Positions 15,331-23,322 of a stretch of DNA of 64,000 nucleotides are shown here, one piece after another. Position 1 is the stretch's first letter; every line of letters begins with the position of its first letter. Source of the DNA: Amycolatopsis sp. NBC_01488 (GTDB lineage: Bacteria; Actinomycetota; Actinomycetes; Mycobacteriales; Pseudonocardiaceae); assembly GCF_036227105.1 (NCBI RefSeq), contig NZ_CP109434.1, forward strand, positions 7,908,501 through 7,972,500, in the 5' to 3' direction. A program made the position numbers and the translations under genes. Below the pieces are notes generated by a model, which was not told where the DNA came from, ran no database searches, and saw nothing but the letters and a program-made list of their open reading frames with translations.

Positions 15331-16866
15331 ATGGGGGCCGGTCGTACGCGAGCTTTTCGGGGGCCCGGGCCGGAAGCCCGGTCGGCACAGCTGCCGCGGT
15401 TCGCCGCACTGCCGGTGGGCCTCGTCGTCGCCGTGCAGGCGGTGATCCTGACCGCGCTGTCGGGCCGCTACGGCTTCCACCGCGACGAGCTGTACTTCGT
15501 CGCGGCCGGCCACCGGCCGGACTGGGGCTACGTCGACAACCCGCCGATCACGCCGTGGCTCGCACGCGTGTCGACGGCGTTGTTCGGCGAGACGCCGAGC
15601 GGCCTGCGCGTGGCCGCGACCCTGCTCGGCGTGGCGACCGTCGTGGTCGTCACGCTGATCGCCCGCGAGTTCGGCGGCGGCCGCGGCGCGCAGCTGTTCA
15701 CCGCCCTCGCGACCGCGCTCTCCGCGTACGTCCTGGTCGTCTCGCACATGCTGGCCACCAACTCCGCGGACATGCTGCTGTGGTCGCTGATCGCGCTGTT
15801 CGGGGTGAAGCTCCTGCGCACCGGCGACGGCCGGTGGTGGCTCGCCGTCGGCGCGGCGGCCGGGATCGGGCTGGCCAACAAGTGGCTGGTCCTGCTCCTG
15901 CTGTCCGGGCTGGGCATCGGCGTGGCCGCCGCGGGACCGCGCCGGGTGCTGCGGACGTGGTGGCTCGCGGCCGGCGTCGGCATCGCCGTCGTGCTGGCCG
16001 CCCCGATCGTGGTCTGGCAGGCGGCGCACGGCTGGCCGATGCTCACCGTCGCCGGGGGGATCAGCGACGACGACGGCGTCGAGAACCGCGTCCTGTTCGT
16101 GCCGATGCAGCTGGTCTACCTCTCGCCCGTGCTGGTGCCGGTGTGGATCGCCGGGCTCGTGCGGCCGTGGCGCGATCCCGGCCTGCACTGGGCCCGCGCC
16201 CTCGCGATCGCCTACCCGGTCGTCTGCGTCGAACTGCTGGTTCTGGGCGGGAAGCCGTACTACTCGGTGCCGTTGCTGCTGCCGCTGGTGGCGCTCGGCG
16301 CGGAGCCGGCCCTGCGGTGGCTCGGCCGCGGCCGGGTGACGCGGCGGGTGCTGACCGGCGCGGCCGCCGTCGTGGGCGCGGCGGTGTCCGTCCTCACCGG
16401 ACTCCCGATCGTGCCGCCGCCGTCACTGAACGGCCCGCTGCTGGCGATCAACAAGGAACCCGGCGAGCAGGTCGGCTGGCCGGAGCTCGCCGACGCCGTC
16501 GCCGCGGCGTGGGCGCGGATCCCGGCCACCGAGCGGGACACCGCGGTGATCGTCACCGGGAACTACGGCGAGGCCGGCGCGATCGAGCACTACGGGCCCG
16601 CGCGCGGGCTGCCCCAGCCGTACTCGCCGCACATGTCCTACGCCGACTGGGGTCCGCCGCCGGACCGGCTGGTCGGCCCGGTGCTGGTCGTCGGCGGCTT
16701 CGAGCGCGGCTCGCCCGCGTCGCGGCTGCTCACCGGCTGCCACGCGGTGGCCAAGCAGCACAACGCCGAAGGCGTCGACAACGACGAAGAAGGCGTCGTG
16801 CTCTCGCTGTGCACGCTGACCGAGCCGTGGTCGACGGCGTGGCCGGCCCTGCGCCGGTTCTACTGA
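15331..16866 (+). CDS. GT39-type membrane glycosyltransferase (ArnT/PMT-like)
   Basis: A 511-residue polytopic membrane protein with about 10-12 hydrophobic helices. The first extracytoplasmic loop has HRDELYFVAAG with the Asp-Glu expected for GT-C glycosyltransferases of family 39, then YVDNPPITPWLAR. Such enzymes take sugar from a polyprenyl phosphate and transfer it to lipid, glycan or protein outside the membrane. The C-terminal 130 residues form a soluble domain (ATERDTAVIVTGNYGEAGAIEHY) seen in actinobacterial relatives. ATG 15331 follows GAGGGGAGA. Acceptor unknown. Confidence 0.8.
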   Translation: MGAGRTRAFRGPGPEARSAQLPRFAALPVGLVVAVQAVILTALSGRYGFHRDELYFVAAGHRPDWGYVDNPPITPWLARVSTALFGETPSGLRVAATLLGVATVVVVTLIAREFGGGRGAQLFTALATALSAYVLVVSHMLATNSADMLLWSLIALFGVKLLRTGDGRWWLAVGAAAGIGLANKWLVLLLLSGLGIGVAAAGPRRVLRTWWLAAGVGIAVVLAAPIVVWQAAHGWPMLTVAGGISDDDGVENRVLFVPMQLVYLSPVLVPVWIAGLVRPWRDPGLHWARALAIAYPVVCVELLVLGGKPYYSVPLLLPLVALGAEPALRWLGRGRVTRRVLTGAAAVVGAAVSVLTGLPIVPPPSLNGPLLAINKEPGEQVGWPELADAVAAAWARIPATERDTAVIVTGNYGEAGAIEHYGPARGLPQPYSPHMSYADWGPPPDRLVGPVLVVGGFERGSPASRLLTGCHAVAKQHNAEGVDNDEEGVVLSLCTLTEPWSTAWPALRRFY

Positions 16867-16869
16867 CGC

Positions 16870-16911
16870 GTTCTTCCCACCACACCGAGCCCGCGGTGCG
16901 GTGGGAAGAAC
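16870..16911. terminator. Bidirectional terminator hairpin
   Basis: GTTCTTCCCACC (16870-16881) pairs perfectly with GGTGGGAAGAAC (16900-16911), with a nested CACCG/CGGTG stem inside. It fills the 54-base gap between the convergent glycosyltransferase and fucosidase genes. Confidence 0.75.
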
Positions 16912-16920
16912 ACCGGCAGC

Positions 16921-19271
16921 TAGCTCCAGGCGATCTTGAACACCCAGGCGAACCGGCCCGCCTGCCGGGCCGCGGCCGGGACGTCGATCACCAGCGAGCC
17001 GTTCTCCACCGTCCAGTGCAGGTTCCCGCGGTACCCGAGCAGCGTCACCCGGTCACCGGAGCGGATCGGCACCGGTGCGTCGACCACCAGCCTGCTGCCC
17101 GGCGCCACCAGCGAGTGCACGTAGAACGCTTCGTTCTGCTTCACCGTGAACCGCAGGTCGCCGAGCTGGGCCATCCGCGACCAGTAGGTCGTGCCGTAGA
17201 TGGCCTCGCCGTTGACCTTCAGCCACGCACCCGCGTCGCGCAGGTGCTGCTGCATGACGTCCGGGATCGTGCCGTCGAAGTCCGGGCCGATGTCGAGCAG
17301 GAAGTTGCCGTTCTTCGACACGATGTCGACGAGCGTGCGGACGACCTCCTCCGCCGTCATGTACCGGTCGTCGGGGGTCGCGCGGTTGTAGCCGTAGGAG
17401 AACGGGTCGAGGCCGCGGCTCGCCTCCCACTTCGCCACCACCGTGTTCGGGTACGTCGTGTACTCCGGCGTGGTGAAGTCGTGGTCGGGGATGCCACCGC
17501 GGTCGTTGTAGGTGACGTCCTTGGGGCGCTTGCGGTTCTTCGCGTGGTTGAAGTACTCGGTGAGCACGGTCCGGCTGTCGTTGACGCCGCCGATGTCGAA
17601 CCACAGGACGTCCGGGTCGAACTCCGAGATCAGCTCGAGCACCTGCGGCGCCTGGTAGTCGCGGACGAAGTCCTTCCCGGCGGTGTAGCCGGTGTAGGGC
17701 ACCGGCGCGCCGGTGTACGGGTTGCGCGGCGCGTGGCCCATCCACGGGTTGTCCGGGTTGAACCACTCGGGCAGCGAGAAGTACAGGCCGTTGCGCAGCT
17801 GCGGGGTGTACTTCCGCGACGCGGCGAACAGTTCGGCGATGACGTTGCGCTTCGGGCCGAGCTTCACGGCGTTGCGGTCGCTGACCTTGGTGTCCCACAA
17901 CGCGAAGCCGTCGTGGTGCTTGGACGTCAGGACGTAGTACTCGGCACCCGCGTCGGCGATCAGCTTCAGCCAGCTGCGCGGGTCGAACTTCGCCGCGGTG
18001 AACATCGGGATGAAGTCGTCGTAAACGAAGTTCTCGCCGTACTTTTCCCGGTGGTAGGCGTAGGTCGCGCCGTTCGGGTCCTGCTGGTTCTGCCAGTACC
18101 ACTCCGCGTACTGCTGCCCGACCGGCGCCCACGCGGGCACCGCGTACACACCCCAGTGGATGAAGATGCCGAACTTGCTGTCGGTGAACCAATAGGGCGC
18201 GCGGTGCGTCGACAACGACGCGTCGGTCGGCCGGAAGTCCGGTATCCCGAGGGTGATCGGGACCTGCTGGGTGGCGAGGGTGCCGCGGCCGGCCGTGACG
18301 CGGATCTGGCCGTTCGTGGTGGTTCCGGGCGGCACGGACGCGTTCGGCGCGAGCCCGAGCCGGACGGTCGCCTGCTCCCCCGGCGCCAGCGCGCGGATGC
18401 TCGCCGGCACGGTCGTCCGGCCACCGGGGACGTCGACGGTGACGGAGATCCGGTCGCCGGCCCCGAGCCACACCGTGCCCGCGTTGACGACGGTCGCCTC
18501 GGCGGCCTGCGGGCCGCCGTCGGACAGGATGTTCGCCGTCGAGCGGCCGTCGAGGATCAGCGCCGAACGGCCGACGGCCACCGGCTGCAGCGTGAGCGCG
18601 AAGACGTGCAGGCTGGACACGTTCGGCGCCGGGTTCGCGGTCGTGGGCAACGTCAGGGCGACGGCTTCGCGGGCCGGGTCGACCCAGACCTGGCCGATGG
18701 CCAGGGAAACCGGGTTGTTGTCGACGACCCCGCCGGGCGCGTAGCGGAAGGGCGAGACCAGGGCGCCCGAGCCGCTGTACCAGTCGGGGCCGGAGAGCGA
18801 GCCGGTGCTGGTGGTGCCGTCGGCGTAGTGCACCGTCGCCGTGCCGCCGGTGGCGCCGTAGCTGGCGGCGACCAGGAAGTAGGCGACGAAGTAGCGCCCC
18901 TTCGGCAGGTCGATCGTCTGGCCGGTGGCGGCGATGTCGTTCTTGGCGCCGGCGGCCGCGGACCCGAGCGTGAACGGGACGCCGCCGACGGTCGTGGTCT
19001 GCCCGGCGGGCAGGTGCTCGGCCGGGAACGTGTAGCCGGAGCCGTCGAAGTCGCCCCCGCCGGCCGACGCGCTGTCGATGCCGTCGTTGGAGAACCAGGC
19101 GTCGAGCGCGACCGGGACGGGTGGCGGGGGCGGGACGATCGGGGTGCCGGGGCTGTCCGGAGCGGCGTCGACGGGCACGGCCGCACCGGCGGGACTGAGG
19201 CCGGCGGCGCTGAGCGCGACGGCACCGCCCAGGGCGATGCCGAGAGCTTGACGGCGGGGGAAGGTCGTCAC
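16921..19271 (-). CDS. Secreted alpha-L-fucosidase (GH29)
   Basis: A 783-residue secreted enzyme with a Tat-like signal (TFPRRQALGIALGGAVALSAAG). About 300 N-terminal residues form a beta-rich region with an alpha-galactosidase NEW3-like part (GDRISVTVDVPGG...LAPGEQATVRLGL). The GH29 catalytic barrel then begins near DSKFGIFIHWGVYAVPAW and contains YYVLTSKHHDGFALWD. The nucleophile Asp is expected in PDVLWFDIGG, and FLLDIGPDFDGTIP is conserved late in the domain. It removes terminal L-fucose from glycans. GTG 19271 follows GGAGG. Confidence 0.9.
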
Positions 19272-19497
19272 TGAACCTCCAGGGATCGGATGACTACGGC
19301 GGAATGACGACAGAGTTCGCCCGTAGCTGGCCGATCTGCCGTTGGCGGAGCTGATTCATCCGATGACTGACCCTGCTCGCTGACCCTCGTCGTGTCAAGG
19401 GGCGATCGAAGTGAACCTCGCTCATGTCCAGCGCGTAGTCCTCAGTGAGAGCTGCAGCACTCGCCGCCACGACCAGCCGCACCGAAAGGCCAGACCG

Positions 19498-19764
19498 ATG
19501 TCCCCCTACCCGAACGCGCTGAGCCGTCGCGCGATCGCCATGCTCAAGGCGATCGGCGACGGGCGCGCCGAGCTCCGCTGCAGCTGTGAACCCGACCTCC
19601 GCGTGGACGGGCTGTCCTGCTGCGACCAGAACACCGCCCACGACCTGGCCCGTGCCGGGCTGATCCGCGCCGTCGGCACGCCGGCACCGGGCCAGTGGGC
19701 CCCGGCGGAGCTGACCGCCGCGGGCCACCAGGCCCTGGGCGGAGATGTCCCCGCCGCCGCCTGA
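19498..19764 (+). CDS. Small hypothetical protein, winged-helix-like
   Basis: An 88-residue soluble protein, not assigned to a named family. Helices ALSRRAIAMLKAIGDG and CCDQNTAHDLARAGLIRAV followed by AELTAAGHQAL resemble a short winged-helix or PadR-like arrangement. The paired cysteines RCSCEP and LSCCDQ could bind metal. ATG 19498 follows GAAAGG and is preferred to ATG 19411, whose extra 29 residues look non-coding. It stands alone between the fucosidase and SGNH hydrolase genes. Confidence 0.6.
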   Translation: MSPYPNALSRRAIAMLKAIGDGRAELRCSCEPDLRVDGLSCCDQNTAHDLARAGLIRAVGTPAPGQWAPAELTAAGHQALGGDVPAAA

Positions 19765-19779
19765 AGTTCCGCCCCGGAC

Positions 19780-19801
19780 GGCCCGGCTCGCGAGCCGGGC
19801 C
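19780..19801 (+). terminator. Perfect GC-rich hairpin after small gene
   Basis: GGCCCGGCT-CGCG-AGCCGGGCC, 16 bases after the stop at 19764. There is no T-tract. Confidence 0.5.
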
Positions 19802-20100
19802 ATCGGCGTGTGCACGGCCGGTTCGCCGCGGCGTCTGCGGCTGGGTGACGACGGCTCCCCTTCGGACCGGCTGCCACCGCTCGGCGAGCCCGGCCACGCC
19901 GCGCCGCGACCCGGCCGCACCGCGATTCGCGGCCAAATCGCGCGCTGCGCTGAACCGCCCCGCACCACCGGCCGTGCATGGGGTGAGGGCGTCTCGCACA
20001 CGCCCTCCGGGGTCGCCACGACGCACCGATCCGGGCCAGCCTCCGCCCGATCGGGACCGGGCACTCCGGCGAGCGGCCGTCGCGGCAACGGCCTCCTCGC

Positions 20101-20141
20101 GCGGGCCCGTCCGGCATCCCCAGAATCCCGGACGGGCCCGC
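20101..20141. repeat. Perfect 14-bp hairpin in non-coding gap
   Basis: GCGGGCCCGTCCGG (20101-20114) pairs with CCGGACGGGCCCGC (20128-20141), leaving a 13-base loop. It lies 92 bases before the SGNH hydrolase start and is not followed by T residues. Confidence 0.55.
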
Positions 20142-20232
20142 CCCCGGCTCCCGGGGACTGTCCGGGATCTTGTCCGCTTCGCTCACCTGATCAGCGGTCC
20201 CTGGGCCGGAGCAGCCGCGCCACTGTGAGTGC

Positions 20233-21465
20233 ATGCGACGCTTCCTGGCCGTGAGCGCGGCAGTCCTGGCGGGGTTCGGCATCCTCACGACGTCCGGCAG
20301 TGCCAAGCCGGCCAGTGCCGATTCACCGAATGCCGTCCCAGCCGCCGAGCACGCCGTGAACGGCTGGGTCGGCACCTGGGCCGCCGCGCCCGCGGCCGCC
20401 GTGGCGAACACCCCGGACGGCTACCCCGGCTTCTCGATCCGCAACGTCGTGCACACCAGTGCCGGCGGCGGCCGCACGCGCGTCCACCTCTCGAACGCCT
20501 TCGGGGCCGCGCCCCTGACCTTCGGGCACGTCACCATCGCCGTGCAGGCCACCGGTCCCGATGCCGTGCCCGGCACGCTGCGGTCGCTGACCTTCGGCGG
20601 CGCGCCGAGCGTCGTCGTCCCGGCCGGCGCCGAAGCCTTGAGCGACCCGGCGGACGTGCGGATCCCGGCGGACGCGAACCTGCTCGTCACGACCTACGTG
20701 CCCACGAAGTCCGGCCCGGTCACCTACCACCCGGCCGCGTCGCAGACGTCCTACTTCACCCGCGCGGGCGACTTCGCCGGGAGCGAGTCGGGTACGCCCT
20801 ACACCGAGCAGACCTCGGTGTGGCACTACGTTTCCGGCGTCGACGTCCAAGGCGGTGCCGAGGCCTCGGTCGTGACGCTCGGCGACTCGATCACCGACGG
20901 CGTCGGCTCGGTCGCCGGCGCCAACCACCGCTGGCCCGACTACCTCGCCGACCGGCTGCACGGCCGCTTCGGCGTCCTCAACGAAGGCATCAGCGCCAAC
21001 CGGCTGCTGCTCGACGTGCCCGGGTCCGGCGCCGGCCAGAACGCGTTGTCCCGCTTCGACCGCGACGTGCTGAGCGTCGGCGGCGTGCGGACGCTGATCG
21101 TGCTGGAAGGCATCAACGACATCCAGCAGGACCCGCACCAGACCGACCCGAACGCGATCACCTCGGCCTACCGCCAGCTGGTGACGCAGGCGCACGCGCG
21201 CGGCATCCGCGTCCTCGGCGGCACGCTCACGCCGTTCAAGGGCTGGCAGGTCTACGACGCGACCCTCGAAGCCACGCGCACCGCGGTGAACACCTTCATC
21301 CGCACCAGTGGCGTCTTCGACGGTGTCGTCGACTTCGACGCCGCCGTCCGCGACCCGGCCGACCCGCTGCGGATGCTGCCCGCCTACGACTCCGGCGACC
21401 ACCTCCACCCGGGCGACGCGGGCTACGCGCGCATGGCCGCCGCAGTCCGCCTAGACCGGCTGTGA
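20233..21465 (+). CDS. Secreted SGNH/GDSL hydrolase
   Basis: A 410-residue secreted esterase-like protein. The signal peptide is MRRFLAVSAAVLAGFGILTT followed by an Ala/Ser-rich cleavage region. A beta-rich N-terminal domain (about residues 40-200) precedes the SGNH fold: block I is VVTLGDSITDG with the nucleophile Ser, block II Gly is in VLNEGISANRL, block III Asn is in LEGINDI, and the His/Asp pair is in SGDHLHPGDAGY. It probably deacetylates or de-esterifies a polysaccharide. Its last 15 bases overlap the end of the convergent MFS gene. Confidence 0.88.
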   Translation: MRRFLAVSAAVLAGFGILTTSGSAKPASADSPNAVPAAEHAVNGWVGTWAAAPAAAVANTPDGYPGFSIRNVVHTSAGGGRTRVHLSNAFGAAPLTFGHVTIAVQATGPDAVPGTLRSLTFGGAPSVVVPAGAEALSDPADVRIPADANLLVTTYVPTKSGPVTYHPAASQTSYFTRAGDFAGSESGTPYTEQTSVWHYVSGVDVQGGAEASVVTLGDSITDGVGSVAGANHRWPDYLADRLHGRFGVLNEGISANRLLLDVPGSGAGQNALSRFDRDVLSVGGVRTLIVLEGINDIQQDPHQTDPNAITSAYRQLVTQAHARGIRVLGGTLTPFKGWQVYDATLEATRTAVNTFIRTSGVFDGVVDFDAAVRDPADPLRMLPAYDSGDHLHPGDAGYARMAAAVRLDRL

Positions 21466-22725
21466 GCGCGGGATGAACAGCACGGCCACCAAGCTGAGCA
21501 GCGCCACCGCGACGAGGTAGAGCGACACCGAAAGCGAAGTCCCGGTGGCGGTCTGCAACGCCGTCGCGATCAGCGGCGCGAACCCGCCGCCGAGCACCGC
21601 GCCCACCGCGTAGGAGAACGACGCGCCGCTGTAGCGGTACCGCGGCTCGAACAGCTCCGCGAACAACGCCGACTGCGGCCCGTACGTCGCGCCGAGGCCG
21701 AGGTTCAGCACCACCACCGCGACGATCAGCCAGACCGTGGCCTTCGTGTCCACCAGCAGGAAGAACGGGATCGGCCAGCCGACCAGCAGCACCGATCCGG
21801 CCAGGTACACGGGTTTGCGGCCGACCCGGTCCGACCACGCCGCCGTGACGAGGATGCTCGCCAGCCACGTCACGCTGCCCACGATGACGACCACCAGCAG
21901 CGTGGTGCGGTCGATCTTCAGCACCGACGTGCCGTAGGACAGCAGGTACGCCAGGAAGATGTACCCGATCGCGGTGTTCGCGATGAAGCTGCCCGACGCG
22001 ACCAGCAGTGCCCGGGGTCGCTCGCGCAGGACGTCGACCATCGGCCGGCTGCTGCGGGCGTCCTCCTCGCGCAGCAGCGCGAACACCGGCGACTCCTCGA
22101 TCCGCAGCCGGATCACCAGGCCGACGCCGACGAGCACGATGCTCGCCAGGAACGGCACCCGCCAGCCCCACGCCGCGAACTGCGCGTCGGTCAGGGTGCG
22201 GCCGAGGACGAAGAACAGCAACTGCGCCAGGATCAGCCCGGCCGGGACGCCGATCTGCGAGAACGCGCCGTACCGGCCACGCTGCCCGGCCGGCGCGTGC
22301 TCGACGGCCATCAGCGACGCCCCGCCCCACTCGCCGCCCGCGCTCAGCCCCTGCAGCAGCCGCAGGACGAGCAGCAGGATCGGGGCCCAGACGCCGATCG
22401 CGGAGTACGTCGGCAGCAGGCCGACGCCGACGGTGGCCACGCCCATCAGGAGCAGCGACAGCACCAGCATCGCCTTGCGGCCGGCGCGGTCGCCGAAGTG
22501 GCCCCACAGGATTCCGCCGACCGGGCGGGCCAGGAACCCGACGCCGAGCGTCGCGAACGCGGCGAGCGTGCCGGACGCGGGCGAGAGCGACGTGAAGAAG
22601 AGCTTGCCGAACACGAGCGCCGTCGCCGTGCTGTAGATGAAGTAGTCGTACCACTCGATCGTGGTCCCGATCGCGCTTGCCACGGCAACCCGCCGCAGCT
22701 GCCGTGCCGCGACCGGCGCGCTCAC
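21451..22725 (-). CDS. MFS transporter, metabolite:H+ symporter (MHS) family
   Basis: A 424-residue, 12-helix transporter. The MHS signatures are present: IGTTIEWYDYFIY at the start, FGHFGDRAGRKAM-like WGHFGDRAGRKAM in loop 2-3, LRLLQGLSAGGEWGGA in helix 4 and SDRVGRKPVY in loop 8-9. Relatives carry shikimate, citrate, proline/betaine or dicarboxylates into the cell with protons. Its GTG start overlaps the stop of the upstream GNAT gene (GTGA), so they form a coupled two-gene operon. Substrate unknown. Confidence 0.9.
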   Translation of the reverse strand: MSAPVAARQLRRVAVASAIGTTIEWYDYFIYSTATALVFGKLFFTSLSPASGTLAAFATLGVGFLARPVGGILWGHFGDRAGRKAMLVLSLLLMGVATVGVGLLPTYSAIGVWAPILLLVLRLLQGLSAGGEWGGASLMAVEHAPAGQRGRYGAFSQIGVPAGLILAQLLFFVLGRTLTDAQFAAWGWRVPFLASIVLVGVGLVIRLRIEESPVFALLREEDARSSRPMVDVLRERPRALLVASGSFIANTAIGYIFLAYLLSYGTSVLKIDRTTLLVVVIVGSVTWLASILVTAAWSDRVGRKPVYLAGSVLLVGWPIPFFLLVDTKATVWLIVAVVVLNLGLGATYGPQSALFAELFEPRYRYSGASFSYAVGAVLGGGFAPLIATALQTATGTSLSVSLYLVAVALLSLVAVLFIPRSQPV

Positions 22726-23267
22726 GTGCCGGCGAGCGCGGGGACGAGATCTTCGGCCAGCAGGTCCATCAGCAGCCCGTCGTGCCAGCTGCCGTCCGGG
22801 CCGCGTTCGTAGGAGCGCATCGTGCCGACCGGCCGGAAGCCGAGCGACTGGTAGAGCTGGATCGCGGACTTGTTGTCCGCCGCGGGGTCGATCACCAGCC
22901 GGTGGTGCCCGCGCACGGTGAACAGGTGCTCGGCCAGCGTCCGGATCGCGTCCGAGCCGAGGCCCTGGCCCTGCCAGTCCGGGTGGACCGCGATGTCGAT
23001 GCCGGCGTGCCGGTACTGCGGGTCGGCTTCCTCGAAGGCCAGCTCGATGCCCACGACGGTGCCGGTGCCGTCGGCGTGCTCGATGGCGTAGGTCGTGGTG
23101 CCCTCGTCGGGGTCCAGCAGGTAGGACACCTGGGCGGCCACCGGTTCCTCGGCGTCCGCCCACCAGCGGGCGATGTCCGGGTGCGACAGGATCTCCTCGA
23201 ACCGGGCGGCGTCCGCGGCTGCGGCGGGGCGCAGGCGGACGCGGCTTCCGGTGATCAGGCCGGTCAT
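22722..23267 (-). CDS. GNAT acetyltransferase, aminoglycoside 6'-acetyltransferase-like
   Basis: A 181-residue N-acetyltransferase. The acetyl-CoA pyrophosphate loop is HPDWQGQGLGSDAIRTL (near residues 97-110), with the late NKSAIQLYQSLGF signature. The order SHPDIARWWADAEE and the region around GGDG-like DGSWHDGLLM resemble AAC(6') enzymes, which acetylate aminoglycosides, but general GNAT functions are equally possible. It is transcribed with the MFS gene. It is also the first gene after the RHS toxin gene, 55 bases downstream on the same strand, so a link with that locus deserves a look. Confidence 0.8.
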   Translation of the reverse strand: MTGLITGSRVRLRPAAAADAARFEEILSHPDIARWWADAEEPVAAQVSYLLDPDEGTTTYAIEHADGTGTVVGIELAFEEADPQYRHAGIDIAVHPDWQGQGLGSDAIRTLAEHLFTVRGHHRLVIDPAADNKSAIQLYQSLGFRPVGTMRSYERGPDGSWHDGLLMDLLAEDLVPALAGT

Positions 23268-23322
23268 CGGCCCAGTGTCGACCCCCGGACGCCGTCTGTC
23301 GAGCGGTGGCCGCGCCCCCGCG

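Larger units (their letters stand above)
19765..20232. other. Non-coding gap with hairpins (468 bases)
   Basis: No convincing gene. The hairpins at 19780-19801 and 20101-20141 are its only clear structure; the first is placed as the terminator of the preceding small gene. The last 60 bases should hold the promoter of the SGNH hydrolase gene, but no confident -35/-10 pair was found. Confidence 0.55.

Noticed and set aside
19356..19366. TCATCCGATGA palindrome before the fucosidase gene
   Set aside because: Short, about 85 bases from the start, with no regulator nearby; could be chance.
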